Positions 16,666-26,255 are shown, numbered from the stretch's first letter. The stretch: DNA of 64,000 nt from Leptotrichia hongkongensis (GCF_041538065.1 NZ_JBGORW010000003.1:1-64000); one strand, 5' to 3'. Made by a program: numbers and translations. Notes: generated from the sequence alone by a model not told the origin.

Positions 16666-17865
16666 ATGAAAATAGGAATTATTGGATTAGGAACTGTGGG
16701 AGAAGGAGTTTTTAAGGTATTAACAAATGAAAAGGAAAGCATTTTTGAAAAGTCAAGAGCTGATATTGAAGTAAAATATGCTTGTGATTTAAATATTGAA
16801 CGTGAATTTTCATTTGATTTTGATAAATCAGTTCTTACAAATGACTACAAAAAAATATTAAATGACCCTGAAATTAAGATTGTTGTAGAGCTAATTGGTG
16901 GAGAAACTATTGCAAAACAGATAATTATTGAAGCATTTCAAGCTAAGAAAAGTGTTGTTACAGCAAACAAGGCACTAATTGCAAAATATGGAGTAGAATT
17001 GTTTCAATTGGCAAAGGAAAATGGAGTTTCATTCCTGTTTGAAGCTGCTGTTGGTGGAGGAATTCCTATTGTAACACCTTTGATGGAGAGTCTAGTTGCA
17101 AATACAGTTACTGAAATTCGTGGAATTATGAACGGAACTTCAAATTATATTTTGACAAAAATGAAAGAAGATAATTTATCATTTGATGAAGCACTAAAAA
17201 TTGCCTCTGAAAAAGGGTATGCGGAAGCTGATCCTACTTATGATGTAGATGGAATTGATGCGGGACATAAAATAAATATTCTTGCCTCACTAGCCTATGG
17301 AGGTTCAATCAAGTTCAAAGATATGCAATTATCAGGAATAAGAGAAATCAGCACAGTTGACATTTTCTCAGCAAACCAACTAAACTCAACTATAAAATTA
17401 ATTGCAAGCTCAAAACTTTTATCTGATAAATCAGTACAAATTTCAGTAGAGCCAACATTAATTCCAAACAGCGAAATTTTAGCAAAAGTTGACGATGTTT
17501 ACAATGCGATTGAAACAACAGGTTCTTATACAGACAAAACTTTATTTTATGGAAAAGGTGCAGGAATGGATCCAACTGCATCAGCGGTAGTTGCAGACAT
17601 CGTAAAAATTGTAACAAGAAACCATATTGAATCAGATTATTTCTTTAATTCTACAAAAGTATTTGAAATTGTGGACTCAAACACAGTGAAAGATTCTTAC
17701 TATATAAGAGTTTCAGATGACTTTGATATAGAAAATTCGCCATTTGAACTAATAAATCAAATTGAAAATTACTATATCATCTTAGCAAATAATATTTCAA
17801 AAAATGAAATTAACGAGATTTTGAAAGATGCAAAAGAGAAGCTTATATTGAGAGTTATGAAATAA
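16666..17865 (+). CDS. hom: Homoserine dehydrogenase
   Basis: Homoserine dehydrogenase reduces aspartate semialdehyde to homoserine. The 399 residues carry the NAD(P) motif GLGTVGEGV at 7-15, TANKALIAKYG at about 104-114, and the family signature GIMNGTSNYILTKM near 150, with EADPTYDVDGIDAGHK after it. The C-terminal tail after about 310 is shorter than a full ACT domain, so feedback control may be weaker than in long forms; this last point is inference. It is the second gene of the lysC-hom unit and ends at a strong terminator. Confidence 0.95.
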   Translation: MKIGIIGLGTVGEGVFKVLTNEKESIFEKSRADIEVKYACDLNIEREFSFDFDKSVLTNDYKKILNDPEIKIVVELIGGETIAKQIIIEAFQAKKSVVTANKALIAKYGVELFQLAKENGVSFLFEAAVGGGIPIVTPLMESLVANTVTEIRGIMNGTSNYILTKMKEDNLSFDEALKIASEKGYAEADPTYDVDGIDAGHKINILASLAYGGSIKFKDMQLSGIREISTVDIFSANQLNSTIKLIASSKLLSDKSVQISVEPTLIPNSEILAKVDDVYNAIETTGSYTDKTLFYGKGAGMDPTASAVVADIVKIVTRNHIESDYFFNSTKVFEIVDSNTVKDSYYIRVSDDFDIENSPFELINQIENYYIILANNISKNEINEILKDAKEKLILRVMK

Positions 17866-17890
17866 TATATTTTTATAATTTACATAATTA

Positions 17891-17917
17891 AAAGGGCATT
17901 TTTATGCCCCATTTTTT
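17891..17917. terminator. Bidirectional terminator between hom and fic
   Basis: GGGCAT/ATGCCC stem with a TTTT loop, A-rich on the left and T-rich on the right, between two convergent genes. Confidence 0.8.
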
Positions 17918-17926
17918 GTATTTTTA

Positions 17927-18691
17927 TTATTTTGTTTCTTTTTCTTTAAATGAATTTATAAAATCAATTCTTTCTTCACATTTTTTAGCAACAAACTGTA
18001 TAAAATCAGTCCAGTCACCTGTTAGCGAACCTTTTTCCAGACTTTCAAAATAAATTGCTTTTTCCGACTTTTCAATAATTATAGGAGGATAGCCATTTTT
18101 CATAAGCTCAAAATTTAGAAGGAGTCTGGAAGTTCTTCCATTTCCATCTAAAAATGGATGTATTTTAACAAATTCACCATGTAAAATAGTTGCTCTTTCT
18201 ATCGGGTGCAACTCATTTGTCTCATTTCTATACCATAACATTAATTTTTCCATTTCAGGAAGTATCATGTAAGGCTGTGGTGGAATATGCTCTGCACCGC
18301 TTATATAGACTGGGACTGTTCGATACTGTCCTGGATTTATATTTTCAATGCCTTTTGTTACTAAACTATGAATATCTCTTATCTCTTTTTCTGATAGTTC
18401 CGTATCATCTTTTATAATTTCTTCTAAATAATAAATGGCTTCAGCATGCCCTATTATTTCAAGATGTTCTCTCATAGTCTTCCCGCCAACAGTTATCCCA
18501 TCTTCAAGCAGAACTTTTGTTTCCATCAATGTAAAAGTGCTTCCTTCAATTGCATTGCTGTTGTATGTCCATTTTATTATTAGATCCTCTCTTAATTGTT
18601 TCAATAAATGTTCATTAAGTTTTGTTTCTTTGTATTTATTTAATTTTTTATCTATTTCTTCAAAATTTATTTTATATTTTTTTATTTTCAT
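17927..18691 (-). CDS. Fic-domain AMP-transferase, N-terminally self-inhibited type
   Basis: The protein has 254 residues. The Fic motif HPFLDGNGRTSR is complete (His178, Asp182, Asn184, Arg186, Arg189), so it should transfer AMP or a related group from a nucleotide to a hydroxyl side chain. The inhibitory motif [S/T]xxxE[G/N] is also present, as SNAIEG at residues 45-50. This makes it a class II Fic protein that carries its own inhibitory helix. No separate antitoxin gene is adjacent. There is no secretion signal, so the target is probably in the same cell. Confidence 0.9.
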   Translation of the reverse strand: MKIKKYKINFEEIDKKLNKYKETKLNEHLLKQLREDLIIKWTYNSNAIEGSTFTLMETKVLLEDGITVGGKTMREHLEIIGHAEAIYYLEEIIKDDTELSEKEIRDIHSLVTKGIENINPGQYRTVPVYISGAEHIPPQPYMILPEMEKLMLWYRNETNELHPIERATILHGEFVKIHPFLDGNGRTSRLLLNFELMKNGYPPIIIEKSEKAIYFESLEKGSLTGDWTDFIQFVAKKCEERIDFINSFKEKETK

Positions 18692-18848
18692 ATTATTCCT
18701 CGCTTTATTATTTTAAAAATAAACTTGAAAATTATAACTATTTTCTCGAAACTTTTGTTTTATTTAACTTTTATAAACTTAATTTCATAAAACAAGTATA
18801 TCAAATTTTTTTTTGAAATACAATTTTGATTTTTAAGAAAAAATATAA

Positions 18849-18891
18849 AAAATCAGAAAATCCCTCAATTATTAAGTTCATTCCTGATTTT
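18849..18891 (-). terminator. Likely terminator of dxs
   Basis: AAAATCAG/CTGATTTT arms around a 27-base loop, with a T-rich stretch following on the minus strand. The long loop makes it weaker than the others in the window. Confidence 0.5.
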
Positions 18892-18914
18892 ATTTTACAT
18901 AAATTCTAAATTAA

Positions 18915-20663
18915 TTATTTTACAATTTTTAAAATATCTTCCACAATTTGCTCTTTCGTTAATCTATTATTTTTAAACGCCACATCTGGAGCCACTCTAT
19001 CAGTAAATTCCTTTTTGATACCATAATTTAAGACTTTCATATCAGAAGCCCCGTAGAATCTCGCAATTTTTTCTCCAAATCCACCGTCAATTACACCATC
19101 TTCTAGTGTAACAACTAATTTATGTTCTGCTTTTAATTCGTTTAGCAATGTTTCATCAATCCCTGAAGCATATCTTGGATTAATCAATGTTGCATCAATT
19201 CCATTTTCTTTTAAAAGTTCTTTTACTTCTTTTCCTAATTTGTAAAAGTTACCCAGCCCTAAGATTGCTATGTCTTTTCCTTTTTCAGTAACAAGATATT
19301 TGTTTAAGTCGCTAAAATCTTTTTGTACATTTCCTGTATCTTCTGACAATTGAGAAGGCACTCTTATTGCAACGGGATGTCCTTTGTATTCAATTGACCA
19401 GTCTAGCATTGCGAAATATTCTTCCTTACTTGTTGGAGCTAGAAATACGATATTTGGGATATTTGACACTAATGAGATATCAAACCAGCATAAGTGAGTA
19501 ACATCACTCATTCCACCTAGCCCTCCGCCGAAAATAAGAATGGTAGCTGGATTATTATTTATTGCCAAATCTTGAGAAAGCTGATCGTAAGTTCTTTGAA
19601 TAAATGTGCTAAAAACTCCATATATTGGTTTTCCTCCATTTTTAGCCATTCCAGAAATCATTGCTACAGCCTGTTCCTCTGCAATTCCGACATCAATAAA
19701 CTGTTTTGCAAATTTTTCTCTTCTATCCCTTGTAAATCCTAAAACAGTTGGTGTTCCAGAAGTTACAACAGCTACTGTTGAATCTTTTTCCATTTTATCC
19801 ATCAAAAATTCAGCAGTATCATTACTCAATCCACCAGAATAAGAATTACGTTTTTCTCCTGTTTCTGGATCAAAAGGCATTCCATAGTGCCAAGTTTCCT
19901 TATCCTTTTCAGCGTAAGGCAGTCCTTTTCCTTTTTGAGTATGCACGTGAACAACTATTGGATGATCAATATCTTTTACTTTCTCAAAAACTTCTATCAA
20001 AGCCTCCAAGTCATTTCCTTTATTCACATAAATATAGTCAAGGCCTAGTGATTTAAAATAATTGTTTTGAGCCTGTCCGTTACTTTCTCTTAATTCTCTT
20101 AAATTTTTGTAAAGCCCTCCGTGATTTTCAGCAATCGACATATCATTGTCATTTGCAATAATAATCATATTTGTATTAAGTTCAGAAGCTACATTAAGCC
20201 CTTCAAATGCTTCTCCGCCGCTAAGAGAACCATCTCCAATAATTGCAATTATATTTTCTTTTACACCACGTAAATCTCTCGCTTTAGCAAGTCCAGTTGC
20301 TAAACTGACAGATGTCGAAGTATGCCCGATTTTAAAGAAATCATGCTCGCTTTCATCTTGATTGGTATACCCTGAAACTTCCAAATACCTATCCAAATCT
20401 AAAAATCCAAATTTTCTCCCAGTAATGATTTTATGCGGATAACATTGGTGCGAAACGTCAAATACAAATTTATCAACAGGTGAATTAAATACCTTGTGTA
20501 ACGCAATTATTAACTCAACTGCTCCAAAGTCAGGACCCACATGTCCCCCTTTATTGCTAACTCTGTGAAGCATTGCATCCCTAATATCCTGTGCTAATAC
20601 TATTAATTCTTCTCTACTTAATTTTTTTAAGTCTTCTGGCGAATTTACTCTTTCTAATGCCAT
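18915..20663 (-). CDS. dxs: 1-deoxy-D-xylulose-5-phosphate synthase
   Basis: DXS condenses pyruvate and glyceraldehyde-3-phosphate for isoprenoid, thiamine and pyridoxal precursors. At 582 residues it is somewhat short for the family. The thiamine-diphosphate motif GDGSLSGGEAFEGLN, the N-terminal GGHVGPDFGAVELI and DVSHQCYPHKIITGR, and a transketolase pyrimidine domain (VGIAEEQAVAMISGMA) are visible. The ATG giving MALERV was chosen because GGAGGG lies just upstream, not an in-frame ATG eight codons earlier. It stands alone on the minus strand. A transketolase-like paralogue is less likely because the DXS motifs match closely. Confidence 0.9.
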   Translation of the reverse strand: MALERVNSPEDLKKLSREELIVLAQDIRDAMLHRVSNKGGHVGPDFGAVELIIALHKVFNSPVDKFVFDVSHQCYPHKIITGRKFGFLDLDRYLEVSGYTNQDESEHDFFKIGHTSTSVSLATGLAKARDLRGVKENIIAIIGDGSLSGGEAFEGLNVASELNTNMIIIANDNDMSIAENHGGLYKNLRELRESNGQAQNNYFKSLGLDYIYVNKGNDLEALIEVFEKVKDIDHPIVVHVHTQKGKGLPYAEKDKETWHYGMPFDPETGEKRNSYSGGLSNDTAEFLMDKMEKDSTVAVVTSGTPTVLGFTRDRREKFAKQFIDVGIAEEQAVAMISGMAKNGGKPIYGVFSTFIQRTYDQLSQDLAINNNPATILIFGGGLGGMSDVTHLCWFDISLVSNIPNIVFLAPTSKEEYFAMLDWSIEYKGHPVAIRVPSQLSEDTGNVQKDFSDLNKYLVTEKGKDIAILGLGNFYKLGKEVKELLKENGIDATLINPRYASGIDETLLNELKAEHKLVVTLEDGVIDGGFGEKIARFYGASDMKVLNYGIKKEFTDRVAPDVAFKNNRLTKEQIVEDILKIVK

Positions 20664-20700
20664 TTTTTCCCTCCTGTAATTCATCAAATTTCTTTCCTGA

Positions 20701-20729
20701 ATTGTAACAAATATCCCTTATAATTTCAA
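20701..20729 (-). promoter_or_regulatory. dxs promoter
   Basis: Minus-strand TTGAAA (20724-20729), 17-base spacer, TACAAT (20701-20706), about 40 bases before the ATG. Confidence 0.6.
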
Positions 20730-20872
20730 ATGCTTTTTTCTTATTAGTAATTATGCCTTTTAGTAATAGCTAAATCTAAATTATTAAATTTTGATATTTT
20801 TTTGAAAATTAAAAATATTTTTAATGGTTTAAATTATAATAAATTAACTTTGAGATTAATCAAAAAAAATTG

Positions 20873-20924
20873 TTGACAATAAATATTAAATATAGTAAAA
20901 TAAATATATGAATAAATGTTCATA
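20873..20924 (+). promoter_or_regulatory. Promoter and ArsR/SmtB-type operator of the metal ATPase gene
   Basis: TTGACA (20873-20878), 17 bases, TAAAAT (20896-20901). Just downstream, over the expected start site, lies TATGAA-N6-TTCATA (20907-20924). This is the classic half-site arrangement recognised by ArsR/SmtB/CadC metal-sensing repressors. No such repressor gene is in the window. Confidence 0.7.
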
Positions 20925-20971
20925 CGTTTAAATAAAATAAATTTGATAAATAAAAAATGGAGGTTAAGTTC

Positions 20972-23185
20972 ATGAAAACTAATGAATGCACATTGTTTAT
21001 TGATGGGGTAGACTGCCCAAATTGTGCTGCTAAGATTGAACGTAAATTAAATACATTGCAAAGGATTAAGGCAGCTACTGTCGATTTCCTTGGAAAACGA
21101 GTTATTATAGAATCTGAGAATTTTTCGCAAGATGAACTGGCAAAATTTATTCAAGATGAAGTAAGTAAAATTAAGGACGGAGTAAAGATTTCTACTAAAA
21201 AGCTCCATGCCCACAGCCATAGTCACTCGCATTCTCATGCACACGCTCACTCCCATGATCATAGTCACGCTCATGGAGAAGAGGATACTGATAAAATAAA
21301 GAAAAAATTATTAATTGGTGGAATTTTATTTGTTTTAGGAATTTTTATTCCAAAAACTTTATTTATTCCTAAATTAGCTGTATTTCTAATAAGTTATTTC
21401 ATAATTGGTGGCGATGTGCTGCTGTCTGCTGTAAAAAATATTTTGAAGGGGCAAATCTTTGACGAAAACTTTTTGATGGCGATTGCTACAGTTGGTGCAT
21501 TTGCTATTGGGGAATATCCTGAAGGTGTGGCTGTTATGCTATTCTATCAGCTTGGGGAACTATTTCAAGGTATTGCAGTCAATAATTCAAGAAAATCTAT
21601 TATAGCGTTAATGGATATTCGTCCTGATTATGCAAATCTTAAAACTGATAATGGAATAAAAAAAGTAAATCCCGAAGAAATAAAAGTTACTGACATTATT
21701 GTAGTAAAACCAGGAGAAAAAGTACCTTTAGATGGAAAGATTATAAATGGAAATTCAGCTTTTGACACTTCTGCACTAACAGGAGAATCGTTGCCACGTG
21801 AAGCAAAATCAGGAGATAACGTCCTAAGTGGATTTATAAATAAAACAGGGCTTGTGGAAATTGAAGTTGCAAAAGTGTTTTCAGAATCAACTGTTTCCAA
21901 AATACTTGACTTGGTGGAAAATGCCAGCAGTAAAAAGTCAAAAACAGAAAACTTTATTACAAAATTTGCAAAATATTATACTCCAGCAGTTGTAATAACA
22001 GCTTTAATTATGGCAATTTTCCCTCCATTGTTAATTTCAGGCGCAACATTTACAGACTGGATTTATCGTGCTTTAATTTTCCTTGTTGTATCTTGTCCAT
22101 GTGCTTTGATTATCTCTATTCCATTAGGGTTTTTTGGTGGAATTGGTGGTGCTTCAAAACACGGAATTCTGGTAAAAGGTGCAAATTATCTGGAAGCATT
22201 GAATGATGTGGAAAGTGTCGTTATGGACAAAACTGGAACTTTGACAAAAGGTATCTTCAAAGTTACTGAAATAAACGTTGAAAATAATGTAAAAATAAAT
22301 GACTTTGAAAATAATAAAACTGATTTGACACAATCTTTACTATTAAAATATGCTGCACATATTGAAAAATTTTCAAATCATCCTATTGCACAGTCAATAG
22401 TTTCTGAATATGAAAATACTGTTGCAAAAATTGATGAAAGCGTTATAAAAGATTTTGAAGAAATTTCAGGATTTGGAATAAAGGCTAACATAAATAATCA
22501 TCAGATTTTAGCTGGAAATTCTAAATTGATGAACTTGGAAAATATTAAATTTACTGAAAAAGAAAATTTAGGAACTGTAATTTACATTGCATTTGATGGG
22601 CAATATATCGGAAATGTCCTAATTTCTGATGAAATAAAAGCAGATTCTCCAAAAGCAATCAAAGGAATGAAAGCAAACGGAATCAAGGAAATTATAATGC
22701 TTACTGGTGATAACAATGCAATTGGTAAAAACATTGCTCAAAAGCTTGGGATTGATAAAGTTTTTGCTGAACTGCTTCCAAATGAAAAAGTTGAAAAACT
22801 GGAAGAAATTTACAAGACTAAAAGTGAAAAAGGGAAGGTTGTATTCGTAGGAGATGGAATAAATGATGCTCCTGTACTTGCCAGAGCCGATATTGGAATC
22901 GCAATGGGAGGTGTTGGAAGTGATGCTGCCATCGAAGCTGCTGATGTTGTAATAATGAACGATGAACCTTCAAAAATCGTAACTGCTATGAAAATAGCCA
23001 AAAAAACTAAAACAATTGTTTGGCAAAACATTGCTTTAGCATTTGCTGTAAAATTAATAGTTCTAATTCTAGGGCTTTTTGGGGATGCAACAATGTGGGA
23101 AGCTGTATTTGCAGACGTTGGTGTTGCCTTACTTGCTGTATTGAATGCAACTAGAGTTTTGAAATATAAAGTTGATGAAAATTAA
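20972..23185 (+). CDS. Zn/Cd-type heavy-metal P1B ATPase with a His-rich linker
   Basis: This 737-residue efflux pump (ZntA/CadA type) exports Zn2+, Cd2+ or Pb2+ across the inner membrane. In order it has an HMA domain with CPNC (Cys15, Cys18), a His-rich linker at 79-101 with 12 alternating histidines, membrane helices, the TGES actuator motif, the ion-binding CPC in SCPCALIIS, DKTGTLTKG with the phosphorylated Asp, and GDGINDAPVLARADIG. The ATG with TGGAGG 8 bases upstream was chosen over an ATG five codons earlier. The upstream ArsR-like operator supports metal induction. Metal specificity is inferred. Confidence 0.93.
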   Translation: MKTNECTLFIDGVDCPNCAAKIERKLNTLQRIKAATVDFLGKRVIIESENFSQDELAKFIQDEVSKIKDGVKISTKKLHAHSHSHSHSHAHAHSHDHSHAHGEEDTDKIKKKLLIGGILFVLGIFIPKTLFIPKLAVFLISYFIIGGDVLLSAVKNILKGQIFDENFLMAIATVGAFAIGEYPEGVAVMLFYQLGELFQGIAVNNSRKSIIALMDIRPDYANLKTDNGIKKVNPEEIKVTDIIVVKPGEKVPLDGKIINGNSAFDTSALTGESLPREAKSGDNVLSGFINKTGLVEIEVAKVFSESTVSKILDLVENASSKKSKTENFITKFAKYYTPAVVITALIMAIFPPLLISGATFTDWIYRALIFLVVSCPCALIISIPLGFFGGIGGASKHGILVKGANYLEALNDVESVVMDKTGTLTKGIFKVTEINVENNVKINDFENNKTDLTQSLLLKYAAHIEKFSNHPIAQSIVSEYENTVAKIDESVIKDFEEISGFGIKANINNHQILAGNSKLMNLENIKFTEKENLGTVIYIAFDGQYIGNVLISDEIKADSPKAIKGMKANGIKEIIMLTGDNNAIGKNIAQKLGIDKVFAELLPNEKVEKLEEIYKTKSEKGKVVFVGDGINDAPVLARADIGIAMGGVGSDAAIEAADVVIMNDEPSKIVTAMKIAKKTKTIVWQNIALAFAVKLIVLILGLFGDATMWEAVFADVGVALLAVLNATRVLKYKVDEN

Positions 23186-23194
23186 AATGTAAAT

Positions 23195-23248
23195 AAAAAA
23201 TCGGAAGAAAATATCTGACAAATTAGATTAACTTCCGATTTTTTTTTA
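23195..23248 (+). terminator. Terminator of the metal ATPase gene
   Basis: A 13-bp stem (23195-23207 with 23232-23244, core ATCGGAAG/CTTCCGAT) with a 24-base loop and a T9 tail. Confidence 0.8.
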
Positions 23249-23261
23249 TAAAAAGAAAAGT

Positions 23262-23290
23262 TTGCAAATAATAATAAAATTTGTTATCAT
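23262..23290 (+). promoter_or_regulatory. Promoter of the pyr cluster
   Basis: TTGCAA (23262-23267), 17 bases, TATCAT (23285-23290). No PyrR-type attenuator hairpin series was seen in the roughly 40-base leader. Confidence 0.55.
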
Positions 23291-23339
23291 AAATTTGAGA
23301 AAATTATTTGAAAATATTCAATTGCAAGGAGAGATGGCT

Positions 23340-24491
23340 GTGGGAAATATTATTTCTATGAATGATATGAAAAAAAAGGAAATTCTTGATATTTTAGAGC
23401 TGGCAAGAAAGATTGAAGATTGTTCAGAAGAGAAAAAATTAAAATTTTTACATGGAAAAATAATTGCAACATTATTTTTTGAACCAAGTACACGAACAAA
23501 AATGTCTTTTGAATCAGCAGCAATGCGATTGGGAGCTAATATTCTCTCGTTACCGCCTGTAGAACAGTCATCTGTTCAAAAAGGAGAATCATTTACTGAT
23601 ACAATTAAAATGGTAGAAAGCTATTCAGATTTAATAGTTGTAAGGCATCCGCTTGATGGAGCGGCAAAACTTGCCTCAGAAACTTCAAAGAAGCCTGTGA
23701 TTAATGCAGGAGATGGATCAAATCAGCACCCTAGTCAGACTTTACTTGATTTATATACAATTCTTGATGAAAAAGGAACACTTGAAAATTTAAAAATAGC
23801 ATTTGTTGGAGATTTGAAATATGGAAGAACAGTTCACTCACTTGCAAAAGCACTTACACACTTTAATCCATCGGTAATGTATTTTGTAGCACCGCAGTCA
23901 TTGCAGATGCCTGAATATTTACTGGAAGATTTAAAAAAAAATGGGATAAAATATGAGATTTTAGAAGATTTTAGGGACTGTATTGATAAAATTGATGTTT
24001 TTTACATGACCAGAATTCAGAAAGAACGATTTCCAGATATTAAGGATTACGAGAAAGTAAAAGGAATTTATGTTATAAATCGTGAAAATATAGTTGGAAA
24101 ATGTAAAGAAGATATGATAATTCTTCATCCCTTGCCAAGGGTAGATGAGATTGAAACAGATTTAGATGATACAAAATATGCACTATATTTTAAGCAGGCC
24201 AAAAATGGTATTCCAGTAAGGCAGGCTATGATGATGACTGTATTAGACAAAAATAAGGAGTTTTTTAATCAAGATACAGAATATAAGAATTCCCAAAATA
24301 TCAATTATATAAAAAATATGAAATGCAATAATTCAAAATGTATTTCAAATCACGAAAATATTGAAGCAAAATTTATTCATATAAAAGAAGATTCTGAAAA
24401 ATTAGATGAAAATAATTTGGAAGAAAAAACGAAATATAAATGTTTTTATTGCGAAAAAGTAATTTTGGAAGATGAAATAAAAATTCAATAG
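23340..24491 (+). CDS. pyrB: Aspartate carbamoyltransferase catalytic chain fused to a PyrI-type zinc domain
   Basis: This enzyme makes carbamoyl-aspartate, the first committed pyrimidine step. Residues 1 to about 305 are PyrB, with the carbamoyl-phosphate loop FEPSTRTKMSFE, NAGDGSNQHPSQTLLD and HPLPRVDEI. After a linker the last about 55 residues carry C-x4-C (CNNSKC) and C-x2-C (CFYC), the zinc-binding motif of the regulatory chain PyrI. The nucleotide-binding allosteric domain of PyrI is missing. A GTG start was chosen because AAGGAG lies 8 bases before it; the ATG two codons upstream is only 2 bases from the site. It is the first gene of the pyr cluster. Confidence 0.9.
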   Translation: MGNIISMNDMKKKEILDILELARKIEDCSEEKKLKFLHGKIIATLFFEPSTRTKMSFESAAMRLGANILSLPPVEQSSVQKGESFTDTIKMVESYSDLIVVRHPLDGAAKLASETSKKPVINAGDGSNQHPSQTLLDLYTILDEKGTLENLKIAFVGDLKYGRTVHSLAKALTHFNPSVMYFVAPQSLQMPEYLLEDLKKNGIKYEILEDFRDCIDKIDVFYMTRIQKERFPDIKDYEKVKGIYVINRENIVGKCKEDMIILHPLPRVDEIETDLDDTKYALYFKQAKNGIPVRQAMMMTVLDKNKEFFNQDTEYKNSQNINYIKNMKCNNSKCISNHENIEAKFIHIKEDSEKLDENNLEEKTKYKCFYCEKVILEDEIKIQ

Positions 24492-24528
24492 TTAATTTAA
24501 AAATAGTTTATTAAAGAAAGGAAAAGAG

Positions 24529-24930
24529 ATGCCTAGAATAATTATAGAATCAAAAATATCTCCTAATGGTGCAGGAGATAGGTTTAAATTAAAAATAAAT
24601 GATGAAAAAATTGTAGAAGTAAAATTTAATGAAAAAACAGAAATTGATGTAGACTATGGAGAACAAACGCTTCAAGTATACAATAATTTTTTAATAAAAA
24701 CTCCTAAAAAAGTTATAAATGTGGAATCAGATAATCAAAACTACAGAATAACACTTCATTTTAAAGCATGGGGAATTACTTTTGCCTTTCAGATTCTAAT
24801 GGTAATATTAATTATGAATTTACATCAGACAGCTGTTTTTATTGCAATTCCAATATTTATTTTAGAAATTTTGATTCTAATTTTTATGGGAATGTTTGAA
24901 ATAAAAGAAGTTAAAAGGAAGGAAGATTAG
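24529..24930 (+). CDS. Small two-helix membrane protein of unknown function in the pyr cluster
   Basis: The protein has 133 residues and was not recognised. Residues 1-80 are a soluble, beta-rich domain (MPRIIIESKISPNGAGDRFKLKIN). Two adjacent hydrophobic segments (about 82-100 and 102-123) are followed by a short charged tail. It lies 37 bases after pyrB and 1 base before the pyrF start, clearly within the same transcript. A role in pyrimidine metabolism is not supported by any motif; only its position suggests it. Confidence 0.75.
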   Translation: MPRIIIESKISPNGAGDRFKLKINDEKIVEVKFNEKTEIDVDYGEQTLQVYNNFLIKTPKKVINVESDNQNYRITLHFKAWGITFAFQILMVILIMNLHQTAVFIAIPIFILEILILIFMGMFEIKEVKRKED

Positions 24931-24931
24931 A

Positions 24932-25672
24932 ATGGCTAGAATTGATGAGAGAGCAAAAGATAGAATATTTGTTGCGCTGGATTATGATAATATGGAAGAT
25001 GCAAAAAGACTTGTAGAGAAACTTGGAGATAATATTTCAATGTATAAAGTTGGGCTTGAGAGCTATCTAAATACAGACGGGAAATTAATAGATTATTTGC
25101 ACGAAAAGGGGAAAAAAGTATTTTTGGATTTAAAATTTCACGATATTACGAATACTGTGAAAATGGCTTGTGCGAATGCTATTAAAAAAAATGTATTTAT
25201 GTTTAATATTCATTGTTCAAATGGAAGCAAAACTATGAAAGAAGTTGCTGAATTGGTAAAGGAAAGTAAATCAGAAAGCCTTTTAATTGGAGTGACAATT
25301 TTGACAAACTTGGGTGAAAATGATATTTTTGAAATGTATAAAAGTGATTTAAAATTAGAGGAAATTGTTTTGAATCTTGCCACAATTGCCAGAAATAGCG
25401 GAATGCACGGAATTGTGTGTTCACCCCAGGAGTCAAAGGACGTAAAAGAAAAACTAGGAGAGAATTTTGTAACAGTCTGTCCTGGGGTACGTCCTAAATT
25501 TACATTAAATGCTGATGGGAAAAGTAATGATGACCAGACACGAATTATGACGCCAGCAGATGCAATAAAACAGGGGGTAGATTTTCTTGTAGTTGGGCGC
25601 CCAATAACTAGGGCTGCAAATCCAGAAGAAAGTGCAAAATTAATTTTGGAGGAAATTTCAGAAGCATTATAA
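24932..25672 (+). CDS. pyrF: Orotidine-5'-phosphate decarboxylase
   Basis: This enzyme decarboxylates OMP to UMP, the last step of de novo pyrimidine synthesis. The 246 residues carry the catalytic DLKFHDITNT motif (Lys and Asp of the DxKxxD array) at about 66-75, VALDYDNMEDA near the start, and the C-terminal phosphate-binding VVGRPITRAANP. It is the short bacterial type. AGGAAGG precedes the ATG, which almost touches the preceding stop. Confidence 0.96.
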   Translation: MARIDERAKDRIFVALDYDNMEDAKRLVEKLGDNISMYKVGLESYLNTDGKLIDYLHEKGKKVFLDLKFHDITNTVKMACANAIKKNVFMFNIHCSNGSKTMKEVAELVKESKSESLLIGVTILTNLGENDIFEMYKSDLKLEEIVLNLATIARNSGMHGIVCSPQESKDVKEKLGENFVTVCPGVRPKFTLNADGKSNDDQTRIMTPADAIKQGVDFLVVGRPITRAANPEESAKLILEEISEAL

Positions 25673-25803
25673 AGGACTATTTCAAAGAAATAAAAAATTA
25701 AAGTAATAAAAAAAATCAAATTTTAGAATAGAATAAATAGAATTCAAAGATAACTGTATTAAAATAGAGTGTACAAAATTTAAAAAAAATAAGGAGAAAA
25801 TTT

Positions 25804-26202
25804 ATGAAAAAAAATTTATTGTTATTAACATTGGGAATTTTGGCAGTATGTCAGTTAGGGTATAGTGAAAATACAGATGTTAAAGTTGAAAAAACTCAGA
25901 TGGAGGATGTAAAACAGACTCAAGAAGAGGTAAAAACAAATGAAACGGAAAATACAGAAAACACAGAAACAGAATTAAAACAATCACAAGAACAAGAAGC
26001 AGAAGAAACAAAAGAAACAAATCAAGCACCAAGACAAGTTCAAAAGGAAGCACCAAAAACTAAAAGACTTACTCCAGAACAAGAAAGAAGGTTAGAAGCA
26101 AAAGCTAAAAGAAATAAAGAAAAAAACATGACATTAGATGAAAAATTGGATTTACAGATTTTAAAAATGGAAAGATTGCTAAAAAGTTTAGAAGGAAAAT
26201 AA
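25804..26202 (+). CDS. Secreted, highly charged protein of unknown function
   Basis: The protein has 132 residues with a signal peptide (MKKNLLLLTLGILAVCQLGYS, cleavage after about residue 21). A low-complexity region follows at about 22-85, rich in Glu, Thr, Gln and Lys, then a charged helical C-terminus (LTPEQERRLEAKAKRNKEKN). No domain was recognised. The cysteine at 16 is not in a good lipobox. It is probably periplasmic or surface exposed. It sits between pyrF and pyrC with about 130 bases of leader, so it may have its own promoter. Confidence 0.7.
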   Translation: MKKNLLLLTLGILAVCQLGYSENTDVKVEKTQMEDVKQTQEEVKTNETENTENTETELKQSQEQEAEETKETNQAPRQVQKEAPKTKRLTPEQERRLEAKAKRNKEKNMTLDEKLDLQILKMERLLKSLEGK

Positions 26203-26255
26203 AAGATAAAGTATTAAGGAAATATGAGTATATCTATAAAACTTAGGAGTAAAAC

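Noticed and set aside
23249..23339. PyrR-type attenuator before pyrB
   Set aside because: No anti-antiterminator or second terminator hairpin lies between the promoter and the start; the only terminator belongs to the upstream ATPase gene.
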